NCBI GenBank assembly: GCA_946478755.1
Contig: CAMLDJ010000252.1
Location: 1 to 8,028, forward strand
Origin: an uncultured Pedobacter sp.
GTDB lineage: Bacteria > Bacteroidota > Bacteroidia > Sphingobacteriales > Sphingobacteriaceae
Length of the DNA: 8,028 bases
Reading direction: 5' to 3'
How positions within the stretch are numbered: the first letter of the stretch is position 1; each line of letters opens with the position of its first letter. The notes below the pieces were generated by a model. The model searched no databases and had not been told where the DNA came from. It worked only from the letters and a program-made list of their open reading frames with translations. Positions 1 through 7,530 of this stretch are shown here, in pieces. Both the position numbers and the translations under genes were made by a program.

Positions 1-1152
1 GGCACGGTCAGCGCCCAGAAAAAGCTGAACTATAAGCCAAAATCAGACCTTGTAAAACTGATCAATAAAAATCTTAAAGATGGCAGCGCCCAGTATAAGG
101 TGCTGATGAAAAATGTACCGGCAGATAGCCTTCCGGAAACTTTTCAGTACAACCGGTCTAAAAGCACGACACCAAAAAACTGGGTGAGCGGTTTTTATCC
201 GGGAACCTTGTTCTATTTATACGAAGGCACAAAAGATAGAACACTATATGATGCAGGCCTGGCCAAATTGCCCATTATGGAGCCGATCAAACACATCGAT
301 TCACACGATATCGGTTTTATGATGTATTGCAGTTTTGGCAATGCCAACAAGATTAAGCCAAGTGCCGCTTACAAAGACATCCTGTTGACCAGTGCGCAAA
401 GCCTATGCAAACGCTTTAACCCGACTGTCGGCTGCACCATGTCATGGAGTTCAAAACCCGGAGAATTCAGGGTCATTATTGATAACATGATGAACCTGGA
501 ACTATTGATGTGGGCCACAAAAGTTAGCGGTGATCCCAGCTATGCTAAAATTGCGGTCCAGCATGCCAATACGACCATGAAAAATCATTTCAGACCGGAT
601 TATAGTTCTTATCACCTGGTAAATTACAACCCTGAAACAGGGGGCATCAATAAAAAACAGACCGTGCAGGGCTATGCCGATAATTCCGCATGGGCCAGGG
701 GTCAGGGCTGGGGCTTATATGGCTTTACCATGATGTACAGGGAGACCAAAGACCCTAAATATTTAGATCAGGCTAAACACATTGCCGAATTTATTTTAAA
801 CAATACGAATTTGCCGGCAGACAAAGTACCTTACTGGGACTTCAGTGCACCAGATATTCCGAACGCTTATCGTGATGCTTCAGCAGGAGCGATCTATGCT
901 TCTGCATTAATTGAGCTGGCCGGCTATGTAGATGCTGCATCTGCAAAAAAATACCTGGGTGTTGCGGAAACAATTATCCGTACCTTATCCAGCGACAAGT
1001 TTAAAGCCGCTCCGGGAGAAAATGGTGGCTTTATTTTAAAACATAGTGTTGGTCATTTACCAAAAGGCGCAATGATTGATGTGCCCCTGACCTATGCGGA
1101 TTACTATTTTGTGGAGGCGATGCTACGCTATAAAAACCTGGGCAAAAAATGA
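1..1152 (+). CDS. GH88 unsaturated glucuronyl hydrolase, 5' end cut by the window edge
   Basis: Family role: hydrolyses the 4,5-unsaturated uronic acid that polysaccharide lyases leave at the non-reducing end of oligosaccharides, probably in the periplasm. The frame is open from base 1, and an internal ATG at 100 is not the real start because the upstream codons read GTVSAQKKLNY, the end of a signal peptide (cleavage before Q6) plus mature sequence. Only part of the signal peptide should be missing; 383 codons are present, near full family length. Counting codons from base 1, HD at 102-103 and D161 (in IIDNMMNLE) fit the two catalytic aspartates. H205 and W231/R233/W237 (AWARGQGW) keep the spacing I recall for His193, Trp219, Arg221 and Trp225 of the Bacillus GL1 enzyme. 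Further family motifs are WVSGFYPG (codon 61) and PYWDF. The stop overlaps the next start (ATGA), implying an operon. GH105 is the main alternative but fits less well. Substrate unknown: glycosaminoglycan-like or another lyase-cut acidic glycan. Confidence 0.93.
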   Translation, partial: GTVSAQKKLNYKPKSDLVKLINKNLKDGSAQYKVLMKNVPADSLPETFQYNRSKSTTPKNWVSGFYPGTLFYLYEGTKDRTLYDAGLAKLPIMEPIKHIDSHDIGFMMYCSFGNANKIKPSAAYKDILLTSAQSLCKRFNPTVGCTMSWSSKPGEFRVIIDNMMNLELLMWATKVSGDPSYAKIAVQHANTTMKNHFRPDYSSYHLVNYNPETGGINKKQTVQGYADNSAWARGQGWGLYGFTMMYRETKDPKYLDQAKHIAEFILNNTNLPADKVPYWDFSAPDIPNAYRDASAGAIYASALIELAGYVDAASAKKYLGVAETIIRTLSSDKFKAAPGENGGFILKHSVGHLPKGAMIDVPLTYADYYFVEAMLRYKNLGKK

Positions 1153-2726
1153 AACATCTTCTTTTAAATGTAAGTTCAGCATTGCTGCTGTTTTCCCCCT
1201 GCCTGATGGTTCAAAAGACAAGGGCACAGGAATTGAACAAACGCCAGATCCATGCTGATTTAAAATCAGTTGCGGGGAATAAAAGTATGGTGTATAATGA
1301 GTGCATCGGCGCTGGCAGAGCAAATGAAGGTTTACGGGCCGACTGGCAGCAGCAGCTTGCCATGATCCAGAGGGATGTACATTTTAAGTACATCCGCTTT
1401 CATGGCCTGCTGCACGACGACATGCGGATCTATAGTTTAGACAAGGCAGGTAAGCCAGTTTATAATTTTCAATATGTAGACCGGCTGTACGATTTTCTGT
1501 TGAGCATAAACATCCGGCCTTTTGTAGAATTTGGATTTATGCCGCCTGATATGGCATCGGGCACCAAAACTATTTTCTGGTGGAAAGCCAATGTAACCAA
1601 GCCTAAATCGTATGGACAGTGGGATACGCTGATCACCAAACTGGTTAAACACTGGAAGCAACGATATGGCGAAGAGGAAGTAAAGAAATGGTACTTTGAA
1701 GTGTGGAACGAGCCAGACCTGAGGGGATTCTTTGATGGTACACAGGCAGATTATTTCGAGCTGTATGCGCATACGGTTAAAGCAGTAAAAAGTGTGTCGC
1801 CAAATTACCGTGTGGGTGGTCCGGCTACTTCGGCTGTCAAGTGGATCGGCGATTTTCTGTCGCATTGCGAAAAGAACAAACTGCCGGTAGATTTTGTGAG
1901 TACGCATGATTACGGTACTACTTCTGTACTGGATGAAATGGGCACCAAAAAACAGCAGCTGAAAAGTATCCGCGATACCATTGCCATTGATGTTAAAAGG
2001 GTACGCAGCACCATTGATGCTTCAGTATATAAAAATGCAGAACTGCATTTTACAGAATGGAATACCTCTCCTTCGTCGAGAGATCCTATTCATGATTCCT
2101 ACCAGAATGCTGCCTTTATCTTACATGTGCTCAAAAAGGCCTCTGCCAATGCCAACTCGATGTCGTATTGGACCTTCACCGATATTTTTGAAGAAGCAGG
2201 GCCGGGACCAACGCCTTTCCATGGCGGTTTTGGACTGATCAATCTTCAGGACATCAAAAAGCCGGGTTATTATGCCTATAAATTTATGGATGAACTCGGA
2301 AAAACTGAGCTCAAAAATGAAGATGAAAGCTCGTATGTATGCAAATCTGAAGATGGCGTTCAGGCCTTAATCTGGGACTATACCCATCCTTCAAAAAATT
2401 ATACTTTTAACCAAACCTATTTTAATCAGGTGCAGGTTCCGGCCGGAAAAAGGGAAGTGCAATTTAGCGTTTCGAATCTGGCAAAGGGACAATACCTGGT
2501 TGAGGAGTACAGAATAGGCTATGAGCAAAATGATCCTTATACCGCTTATCTGAAAATGGGTAAACCTGAGCAATTGAGCAGGGCAGAGGTAGAGCAATTG
2601 AAACACCTGTCTGCGGGGGTGCCGGTAAGTAAAACAACAATCCGGGTCAATAATGGGAAATATGAAAGCCGTATACAGCTCCATGACAATGAAATCGTGT
2701 TTTTAAAGCTAATCAGACACCTTTAG
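1149..2726 (+). CDS. GH39 glycosidase, beta-xylosidase type, secreted
   Basis: 525 residues. The family is a retaining (alpha/beta)8-barrel exo-glycosidase; most bacterial members are beta-xylosidases, and alpha-L-iduronidase is a distant relative. Residues 1-26 look like a signal peptide (basic MKH, hydrophobic LLLNVSSALLLF, probable cut after TRA), so it acts in the periplasm or outside. The acid/base is E188 in FEVWNEPDL and the nucleophile is E303 in HFTEWNTSPSSRD; the 115-residue spacing fits the family. Other typical stretches are KYIRFHGLLHDD (about 80-91), RPFVEFGFMP, FWWKANVT, VGGPAT and DFVSTHDYGT. From about residue 390 onward lies the C-terminal beta-sandwich usual in GH39. The start ATG overlaps the GH88 stop in ATGA, suggesting translational coupling. 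The pairing suggests sequential trimming of one oligosaccharide: unsaturated uronate first, then the next sugar. Bacterial-type motifs favour beta-xylosidase, but iduronidase or arabinosidase activity is not excluded. Confidence 0.9.
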   Translation: MKHLLLNVSSALLLFSPCLMVQKTRAQELNKRQIHADLKSVAGNKSMVYNECIGAGRANEGLRADWQQQLAMIQRDVHFKYIRFHGLLHDDMRIYSLDKAGKPVYNFQYVDRLYDFLLSINIRPFVEFGFMPPDMASGTKTIFWWKANVTKPKSYGQWDTLITKLVKHWKQRYGEEEVKKWYFEVWNEPDLRGFFDGTQADYFELYAHTVKAVKSVSPNYRVGGPATSAVKWIGDFLSHCEKNKLPVDFVSTHDYGTTSVLDEMGTKKQQLKSIRDTIAIDVKRVRSTIDASVYKNAELHFTEWNTSPSSRDPIHDSYQNAAFILHVLKKASANANSMSYWTFTDIFEEAGPGPTPFHGGFGLINLQDIKKPGYYAYKFMDELGKTELKNEDESSYVCKSEDGVQALIWDYTHPSKNYTFNQTYFNQVQVPAGKREVQFSVSNLAKGQYLVEEYRIGYEQNDPYTAYLKMGKPEQLSRAEVEQLKHLSAGVPVSKTTIRVNNGKYESRIQLHDNEIVFLKLIRHL

Positions 2727-2755
2727 CATGTAGTTATGAACGATTAGACCTGCGT

Positions 2756-2780
2756 ATATTACCTATTTAAGGAGTAATAT
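2756..2780. repeat. Inverted repeat with 7-bp perfect arms (ATATTAC/GTAATAT)
   Basis: The arms ATATTAC (2756-2762) and GTAATAT (2774-2780) are exact reverse complements around an 11-base centre. Allowing a bulged A at 2773, C2763-G2772 and a T-G wobble can lengthen the stem to nine pairs. No T run follows, so it is not an intrinsic terminator. Its place 30 bases after the GH39 stop and upstream of the SusC-like gene suits an operator for a dimeric regulator or an RNA stem, but AT-rich dyads this short also arise by chance. Confidence 0.35.
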
Positions 2781-2826
2781 TGGGTAACAAATCAACCAAA
2801 TATCAAACCAAATTAAAAAAACGTAT

Positions 2827-2895
2827 ATGAACAAAACTATACTTCCGCAGCGTAGGCATTTTTCTGGCCTGCTTCTTTGCAGCTGTCTTTTTTAA
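2827..2895 (+). other. Possible 22-codon leader ORF, or relic of an older SusC start
   Basis: An ATG at 2827 opens a frame reading MNKTILPQRRHFSGLLLCSC then LF and a TAA stop at 2893-2895. It has a basic segment (QRRH) followed by a hydrophobic stretch, like a truncated signal peptide. The A-rich stretch just before it resembles the 5' leaders that often precede translated Bacteroidota genes. It ends 41 bases before the SusC-like ATG, in a different context from that gene's own signal peptide. It could be a translated leader that tunes SusC expression, a relic of a former N-terminus (the frame closes at a six-T run, a plausible slippage site), or chance. I recognise no family. Confidence 0.25.
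2852..2872 (+). promoter_or_regulatory. Candidate RNA hairpin that competes with a second stem downstream
   Basis: GTAGGC (2852-2857) can pair with GCCTGC (2867-2872), six pairs including one G-U, around a nine-base loop. The CTGC at 2869-2872 can instead pair with GCAG at 2879-2882 across TTCTTT, forming a small stem shortly before a TCTTTTTT run. The two stems exclude each other and both lie within the 22-codon frame, a layout resembling an attenuator. The stems are short and no folding energy was computed, so this is only a candidate. Confidence 0.2.
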
Positions 2896-2936
2896 GAACA
2901 CTGTCAATTTTTAACCTCATTTATTGAAACATATTT

Positions 2937-5762
2937 ATGTGTAATTACTCCTTGAAAAGAAAAATAGTAAGGTTGCTTTTTTTACTGATCCTGGTGTGGG
3001 CACCGGGACTGGTGTTCTCACAGACGGTTCCCAGTAGTTCTGCCTTAATTAAGAAGGATAGTACATCCGCACCGGACAGGATTAACCTGCTCAATAAAAG
3101 TCAGCAGAAAAGTAACCTGCTGCAGTCGACTGCCACCGTATATAACGATCAGTTGATCACCACGCCTGCGCCCTCATTTTTACAGGCTCTGCCTGGTCGT
3201 TTATCCGGACTGTATGCCAGACAAAGGAGCGGGGTTCAGGATAGCGATGATCCGACTTCGGTTGTGGATTTTAGGATCAGAGGCCAGGTTCCATTGATTT
3301 TGGTGGATGGTGTGCCCAGAGATTTTAGCTCCATTGAACCAGAATCAATTGAATCCATAACTGTACTTAAAGATGCCTTGTCAACGGTCATGTTCGGTCA
3401 GCGCTCTTCCGGGAACATCATCCAGGTTACGACCAAAAGACCAGTTGCTACTCCGTTTAAGTTGTCGTTTACAGCACAGCATGGTTTGCAGGAGCTGCTC
3501 AACAGATCTAAACCTGTTTCAGCGGCAGATTATGCCATATTATATAATGAGGCACGCAATAATGACGGCCTGGCACCAGCTTATTCGGCAACGGATATCT
3601 TGGCTTATAGAAATGGTACAGATCCGCTGTTTCACCCTGATAACGATTACCGCAAGCTTTTTCTGAATAAGAACGCAACTTTGGATCGTTATAATATCAA
3701 TATGCAAAGCGGCAATGAGATCGCTAAGTTCTATGTGGCGTTGGACTACCAGAACGAAGGCGGTTTTTTGAATACTGCAGATTTAAATTCGTACAGTACC
3801 AATACTGGCGTAGACCGGTATATCATCAGGTCTAATGTAAGTGTCAACCTTAACAAAACGTTAAGCGTTGGCTTAAATATTTTTGGAAGGATCCAGAATG
3901 CAAATCAGCCAGGAGGTGCTTCATCCAATCAGCCAAAAGACGCTACCTCAGCCATTTTTAATGCAATAGCCAATACCCCGAATAATGCCTACAGCATTTT
4001 TAATCCGGATGGATCTTTAGGCGGGAACAGTACTTTTTCCAACAATATCTATGGCATGATAAACAATGCAGGCTATTCTAAGGAGACTACACGGGATCTG
4101 GCCGCAGATATTGAGATTACCCAGCAACTGGGTGACATTTTACCTGGATTATGGATTAAAGGAAATGTTTCTTATAACAACACTGTCGGCCAGTTCGTAG
4201 ACCGGACAAAGGGATTTGCGGTATACAACCTGAATATCGGAACCGGGTCACCGGTTTATGCGCAATTGGGAACAAATGGCAATCAGCCAAATGAATTGTC
4301 TCTTTCTGCACGCAGAACCTATACCTATAGTAAATTGAGCATGGGCTATGACAGATCTTTTGGTGATCACCACCTAAATCTTTTGGCCCTTGCTGATAAC
4401 CAGGCCACAATAGTGAGCTTAGATCTTCCAGCTTCTTATACAAATATTGCGGGAAGCGCCACTTATAACTTCAAGGAGAAATATTTTGCTGAAGCTGCAT
4501 TGAGCTATGGGGGACATAACAGGTTCAAGCCAGGAAACAGATTTGGTTTATTTTATGCTGCCGGTTTAGGCTGGAATTTAGCTAAAGAAGACTTTTTAAA
4601 AGATGTGGAATGGATTAATACCCTTAAGCCCCGTGTAAACTACGGTAGAACAGGTAATGCAAATGTTGGTTATTATATCTATGATCAGTATTATACCTAT
4701 GCCGGAACGGCTGCTGCCTATTATTTTGGTGCAACGCCGGGTGTAGCAAGATCTTATGAAGAAGCGGCATTGGCCAATCCAAACGCCACCTGGGAAAAGG
4801 CAGATAAATTAAATATTGGATTAGACCTGGGCCTGTTTAACAATCGCTTAACCATCACCTCCGAGTATTTTAATGACACTTATTTTGATCTGATGCAGAC
4901 CAGGGGGACCTCAATCCAGCTGATTGGTCAGCAATACCCTGCCGAAAATGTAGGGAAAAATCGTTACTCCGGTTTTGAGAACAACATTTCCTGGAATGGA
5001 AAAAAAGGAGCTCTCGGTTATTTTGTAAATGGAAACCTCTCCGTGTTGCAAACAAAAGTACTTTATCAGGATGAGATTTTCCGTCAATACAGCTACCAGG
5101 CACGTACCGGTCAGCCTGTAGGCAGTAATTTTGGATATATTGCGGACGGCTTTTTTCAATCCCAGGAAGAAATAGACTTAAGTCCGCGGGTAGAAGGCTA
5201 CACCCCAAAACCGGGCGACCTTAAATACCGGGACTTGAATGATGATGGATTGATCAATCAGTTCGAAGAAACTTCAATTCTCACCAAAAAACCTTTAATG
5301 TATTACGGTCTGACCACTGGCTTTAGCTTTAAAGGCTTCGATCTGAGCCTTTCCCTTCAGGGCGTGGCCAATAGAGAGGTAGTAGTATCGGGTGCACAGG
5401 AATTTGCATTTCAGGATAGTGGAAATGGCCAGGCTTTCGAACAACATTTAAATCGCTGGACACCGGCTAATGCGGCTAATGCAACCTATCCGAGATTATC
5501 TATAGGTACCAATACAAATAATGAGGCGACTTCCACTTTCTGGGTGCGTTCTGCTGACTACCTGAGACTTCAAAATGTTGACCTGGGTTACACCATCTCC
5601 AACAGATTTACAAGTAAGATAAAGTTACAGGGCATCCGGATTTTTGCCAATGCATTTAATGTGTATTCATTTGATAGCCTTGATCATATTGATCCGGAAA
5701 GCAATAACTCTGTTTTTCCACTGCGAAGAACGTTTAATATAGGTGTGAATGTTAAATTATAA
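2937..5762 (+). CDS. SusC/RagA-like outer-membrane porin lacking the N-terminal extension and TonB box
   Basis: 941 residues; family members form the 22-strand TonB-dependent barrel that imports oligosaccharides under a SusD lid. Residues 1-28 form a signal peptide (basic KRK, hydrophobic LLFLLILVW, cut near VFS|Q). The plug domain starts at about residue 70: TPAPSFLQALPGRLSG (76-91), DFRIRGQVPLILVDGVP (111-127), IESITVLKDALSTVMFGQR (138-156), then IIQVTTKR. A calcium-loop-like DLNDDGLI lies at 766-773. The C-terminus FNIGVNVKL is a typical last barrel strand. Most SusC proteins exceed 1000 residues because a carboxypeptidase-D-regulatory-like domain and a DEVVV-type TonB box precede the plug; here only about 40 low-complexity residues stand between signal peptide and plug, and I see neither element. 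The 210-base gap upstream is too short to hold the missing domain, so a simple frameshift is unlikely. The SusD partner follows after 13 bases. ATG 2937 is chosen for the signal peptide; no strong ribosome binding site is seen. Confidence 0.92.
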   Translation: MCNYSLKRKIVRLLFLLILVWAPGLVFSQTVPSSSALIKKDSTSAPDRINLLNKSQQKSNLLQSTATVYNDQLITTPAPSFLQALPGRLSGLYARQRSGVQDSDDPTSVVDFRIRGQVPLILVDGVPRDFSSIEPESIESITVLKDALSTVMFGQRSSGNIIQVTTKRPVATPFKLSFTAQHGLQELLNRSKPVSAADYAILYNEARNNDGLAPAYSATDILAYRNGTDPLFHPDNDYRKLFLNKNATLDRYNINMQSGNEIAKFYVALDYQNEGGFLNTADLNSYSTNTGVDRYIIRSNVSVNLNKTLSVGLNIFGRIQNANQPGGASSNQPKDATSAIFNAIANTPNNAYSIFNPDGSLGGNSTFSNNIYGMINNAGYSKETTRDLAADIEITQQLGDILPGLWIKGNVSYNNTVGQFVDRTKGFAVYNLNIGTGSPVYAQLGTNGNQPNELSLSARRTYTYSKLSMGYDRSFGDHHLNLLALADNQATIVSLDLPASYTNIAGSATYNFKEKYFAEAALSYGGHNRFKPGNRFGLFYAAGLGWNLAKEDFLKDVEWINTLKPRVNYGRTGNANVGYYIYDQYYTYAGTAAAYYFGATPGVARSYEEAALANPNATWEKADKLNIGLDLGLFNNRLTITSEYFNDTYFDLMQTRGTSIQLIGQQYPAENVGKNRYSGFENNISWNGKKGALGYFVNGNLSVLQTKVLYQDEIFRQYSYQARTGQPVGSNFGYIADGFFQSQEEIDLSPRVEGYTPKPGDLKYRDLNDDGLINQFEETSILTKKPLMYYGLTTGFSFKGFDLSLSLQGVANREVVVSGAQEFAFQDSGNGQAFEQHLNRWTPANAANATYPRLSIGTNTNNEATSTFWVRSADYLRLQNVDLGYTISNRFTSKIKLQGIRIFANAFNVYSFDSLDHIDPESNNSVFPLRRTFNIGVNVKL

Positions 5763-5775
5763 AAACTCCAGGAAC

Positions 5776-7488
5776 ATGATAAACTATAAATATTCATTGT
5801 TTAGCCTCATTTCAATGGCACTTGCCTTTTCAGCTTGCCAGAAACTGGAAGACAGGCCCTTAGAGAAAATCACGGAAGAATACCTATGGGATTCTAAAGA
5901 TTCTCTGGGTACAAATGCGAGTTATTTTCTAAACAATATATACGGAGATCTGCCCAATGGCTATAACCGGATTGGTACAACTACTGGTCAGTACGACCTG
6001 CTGGATGCCGCAACAGATGACGCGGTACCCTCAGCTGACAACACGGCAATTGCAAGGTTTACCAATGGTGGTTACTCGCCCATCAATAATGGGGATGACT
6101 CCTGGTCAGCCAACTATAGCAGTATCAGGAAGTGCAATCTGTTTGTCGCAAATTTTCCAAAGGTAAATTTGAAAAAGTCAGATCCCGCTATATTTATACA
6201 GGGACAGTACTGGAAAGCGGAGAACCGTTTTTTAAGGGCTATGTTTTACTATGAGCTGGTCAAACGCTACGGCGGGGTGCCTTTACTGGGCGACCGCGTG
6301 TTAACAATTGATGATGACCTAAGGCTTCCCCGTAATTCTTTTGATGAATGTGTAAACTATATTGTAAGTGAATGTGATGCAATAGCCGATGATTTAAGAC
6401 CTGACCCTATTCCTTCAGGAGATTATGGCAGGATCACAAAATCAATTGCTTTAACTTTAAAAGCTAAGGCATTGGTACTGGCTGCCAGCCCGCTGAATAA
6501 TCCTGCCAATGACCTGGGCAGATGGAGGAAGGCAAAAAATGCATTGGCCGATGTCATCCGAACAGGCGTATATAGTCTGGAACCCTCTTTTGCCAATGTA
6601 TTCCTGGTACGAAAAAATAATGAAGTGATCCTTGCTTATCAAAGGGCCTTAACATTTGATGTAGAAACCAATAATGCGCCGGTAGGCTATGTAAATGGAA
6701 GTACGACCAGCCGCGGGCGCACCAGTCCAACACAGGACCTCGTAGATGCTTTCCCTACCAGAAAGGGACTGCCCATCACTGAAGACCTGAAATCCGCTTC
6801 CAATCCAACAGGTTATGATGCAAACAATCCTTACGCCAACAGGGATCTGCGCCTTGACCTCACCGTTTTTCATAATGGCTCAGGCTGGTTAGGTCGCCCG
6901 GTAGAAACCTTCAACGGAGGGCGTGACCGTCCGGGCGGGTCTGCAGTGCAAACCAAGACCGGCTACTACATGCGTAAATTTATGGCCGATTTTTCTACTG
7001 CAACAGCGTATGCGAATCAGACTCACAATTTTCCCATATTCAGGTATGCAGATGTATTGCTGCTCTTTGCAGAAGCAAAGAATGAAGTTGATGGGCCGGG
7101 AACAGGAGCCGATTCAGTCTACCTGTATTTAAGACAGATCAGGGCCAGGGCAGGTATTACCGAAGGTACTGCACCCAATACCTATGGCCTTGCCGACGGG
7201 TTGAGCACAGCTCAGATGAGGGATGTTATCCGTAACGACCGCAGGGTGGAACTGGCATTTGAAGAACAACGGTTCTGGGATTTAAGACGCTGGAAAATTG
7301 CTGAAAATGTTTACAACAAACCTTTACACGGCATTCGCATTACCGGTACTGGCAGTCAGCTAAATTATCAGGTGGAGGAATTGAATATCCCATTCCAGTT
7401 TTTTGCGCCAAAGATGTACAGATATGCCATCCCGTATAGTGAGATTGCTAAAAACCCAAACCTAACACAAAACGAAGGATATCAATAA
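5776..7488 (+). CDS. SusD/RagB-like glycan-binding lipoprotein
   Basis: 570 residues from this start. SusD proteins sit on the cell surface as a hinged lid over SusC and bind glycan for import. The N-terminus MINYKYSLFSLISMALAFSAC is a lipoprotein signal with lipobox FSAC and Cys21; the acidic residues after it (QKLED) loosely fit a Bacteroidota surface-export signal. The TPR-like core has the family hallmark ENRFLRAMFYYELVKRYGG at about 159-168 and after. Near the C-terminus are RNDRRVELAFEEQRFWDLRR (from residue 486) and the ending IPYSEIAKNPNLTQNEGYQ, both typical. An in-frame ATG at 5749 would overlap the SusC stop by 14 bases and add nine residues; I prefer 5776 because it gives a standard 20-residue signal, though either is possible. 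Length is normal. Tandem TAA stops end it. It is clearly the partner of the SusC-like gene just upstream. The bound sugar cannot be read from sequence. Confidence 0.94.
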   Translation: MINYKYSLFSLISMALAFSACQKLEDRPLEKITEEYLWDSKDSLGTNASYFLNNIYGDLPNGYNRIGTTTGQYDLLDAATDDAVPSADNTAIARFTNGGYSPINNGDDSWSANYSSIRKCNLFVANFPKVNLKKSDPAIFIQGQYWKAENRFLRAMFYYELVKRYGGVPLLGDRVLTIDDDLRLPRNSFDECVNYIVSECDAIADDLRPDPIPSGDYGRITKSIALTLKAKALVLAASPLNNPANDLGRWRKAKNALADVIRTGVYSLEPSFANVFLVRKNNEVILAYQRALTFDVETNNAPVGYVNGSTTSRGRTSPTQDLVDAFPTRKGLPITEDLKSASNPTGYDANNPYANRDLRLDLTVFHNGSGWLGRPVETFNGGRDRPGGSAVQTKTGYYMRKFMADFSTATAYANQTHNFPIFRYADVLLLFAEAKNEVDGPGTGADSVYLYLRQIRARAGITEGTAPNTYGLADGLSTAQMRDVIRNDRRVELAFEEQRFWDLRRWKIAENVYNKPLHGIRITGTGSQLNYQVEELNIPFQFFAPKMYRYAIPYSEIAKNPNLTQNEGYQ

Positions 7489-7530
7489 TAAGCGCCAGCG
7501 AGCTTGTTAAAACTTAAATGATATAAGATT

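Larger units (their letters stand above)
2727..2936. other. Intergenic leader between GH39 and the first SusC-like gene
   Basis: These 210 bases separate the hydrolase pair from the transport genes and are far longer than the other junctions here (overlap, 13 and 42 bases). The region contains an AT-rich inverted repeat, an A-rich stretch at about 2788-2822, a 22-codon frame, and competing short hairpins, listed separately. I found no convincing Bacteroidota promoter (TTTG at -33 with TAnnTTTG at -7) and no strong terminator: the one T run, at 2888-2893, follows only a 4-bp stem. It is the most likely place for a promoter or a post-transcriptional control element for the SusC/SusD genes, but that is inference from length and position. 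Confidence 0.5.

Noticed and set aside
100..102. ATG at 100 as the GH88 start
   Set aside because: The frame is open upstream to base 1 and encodes the end of a signal peptide plus expected mature sequence, so the gene begins before the window.
1437..1907. 156-codon antisense frame across the GH39 gene
   Set aside because: It lies wholly opposite a gene with intact catalytic motifs, its translation shows no domain or low-complexity pattern of a real protein, and it has no leader of its own.
2869..2893. Intrinsic terminator before the SusC-like gene
   Set aside because: Only a 4-bp stem precedes the T run, too weak to call; kept only as part of a speculative switch.
2931..2938. TATTTATG as a -7 promoter element (TAnnTTTG)
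   Set aside because: It has a mismatch and overlaps the SusC start codon, leaving no room for a normal transcript leader, and no TTTG sits at the right distance upstream.
7490..7505. Imperfect hairpin AAGC...GCTT after the SusD stop
   Set aside because: Four pairs, a mismatch and one more pair, with no following T run; not enough for a terminator.
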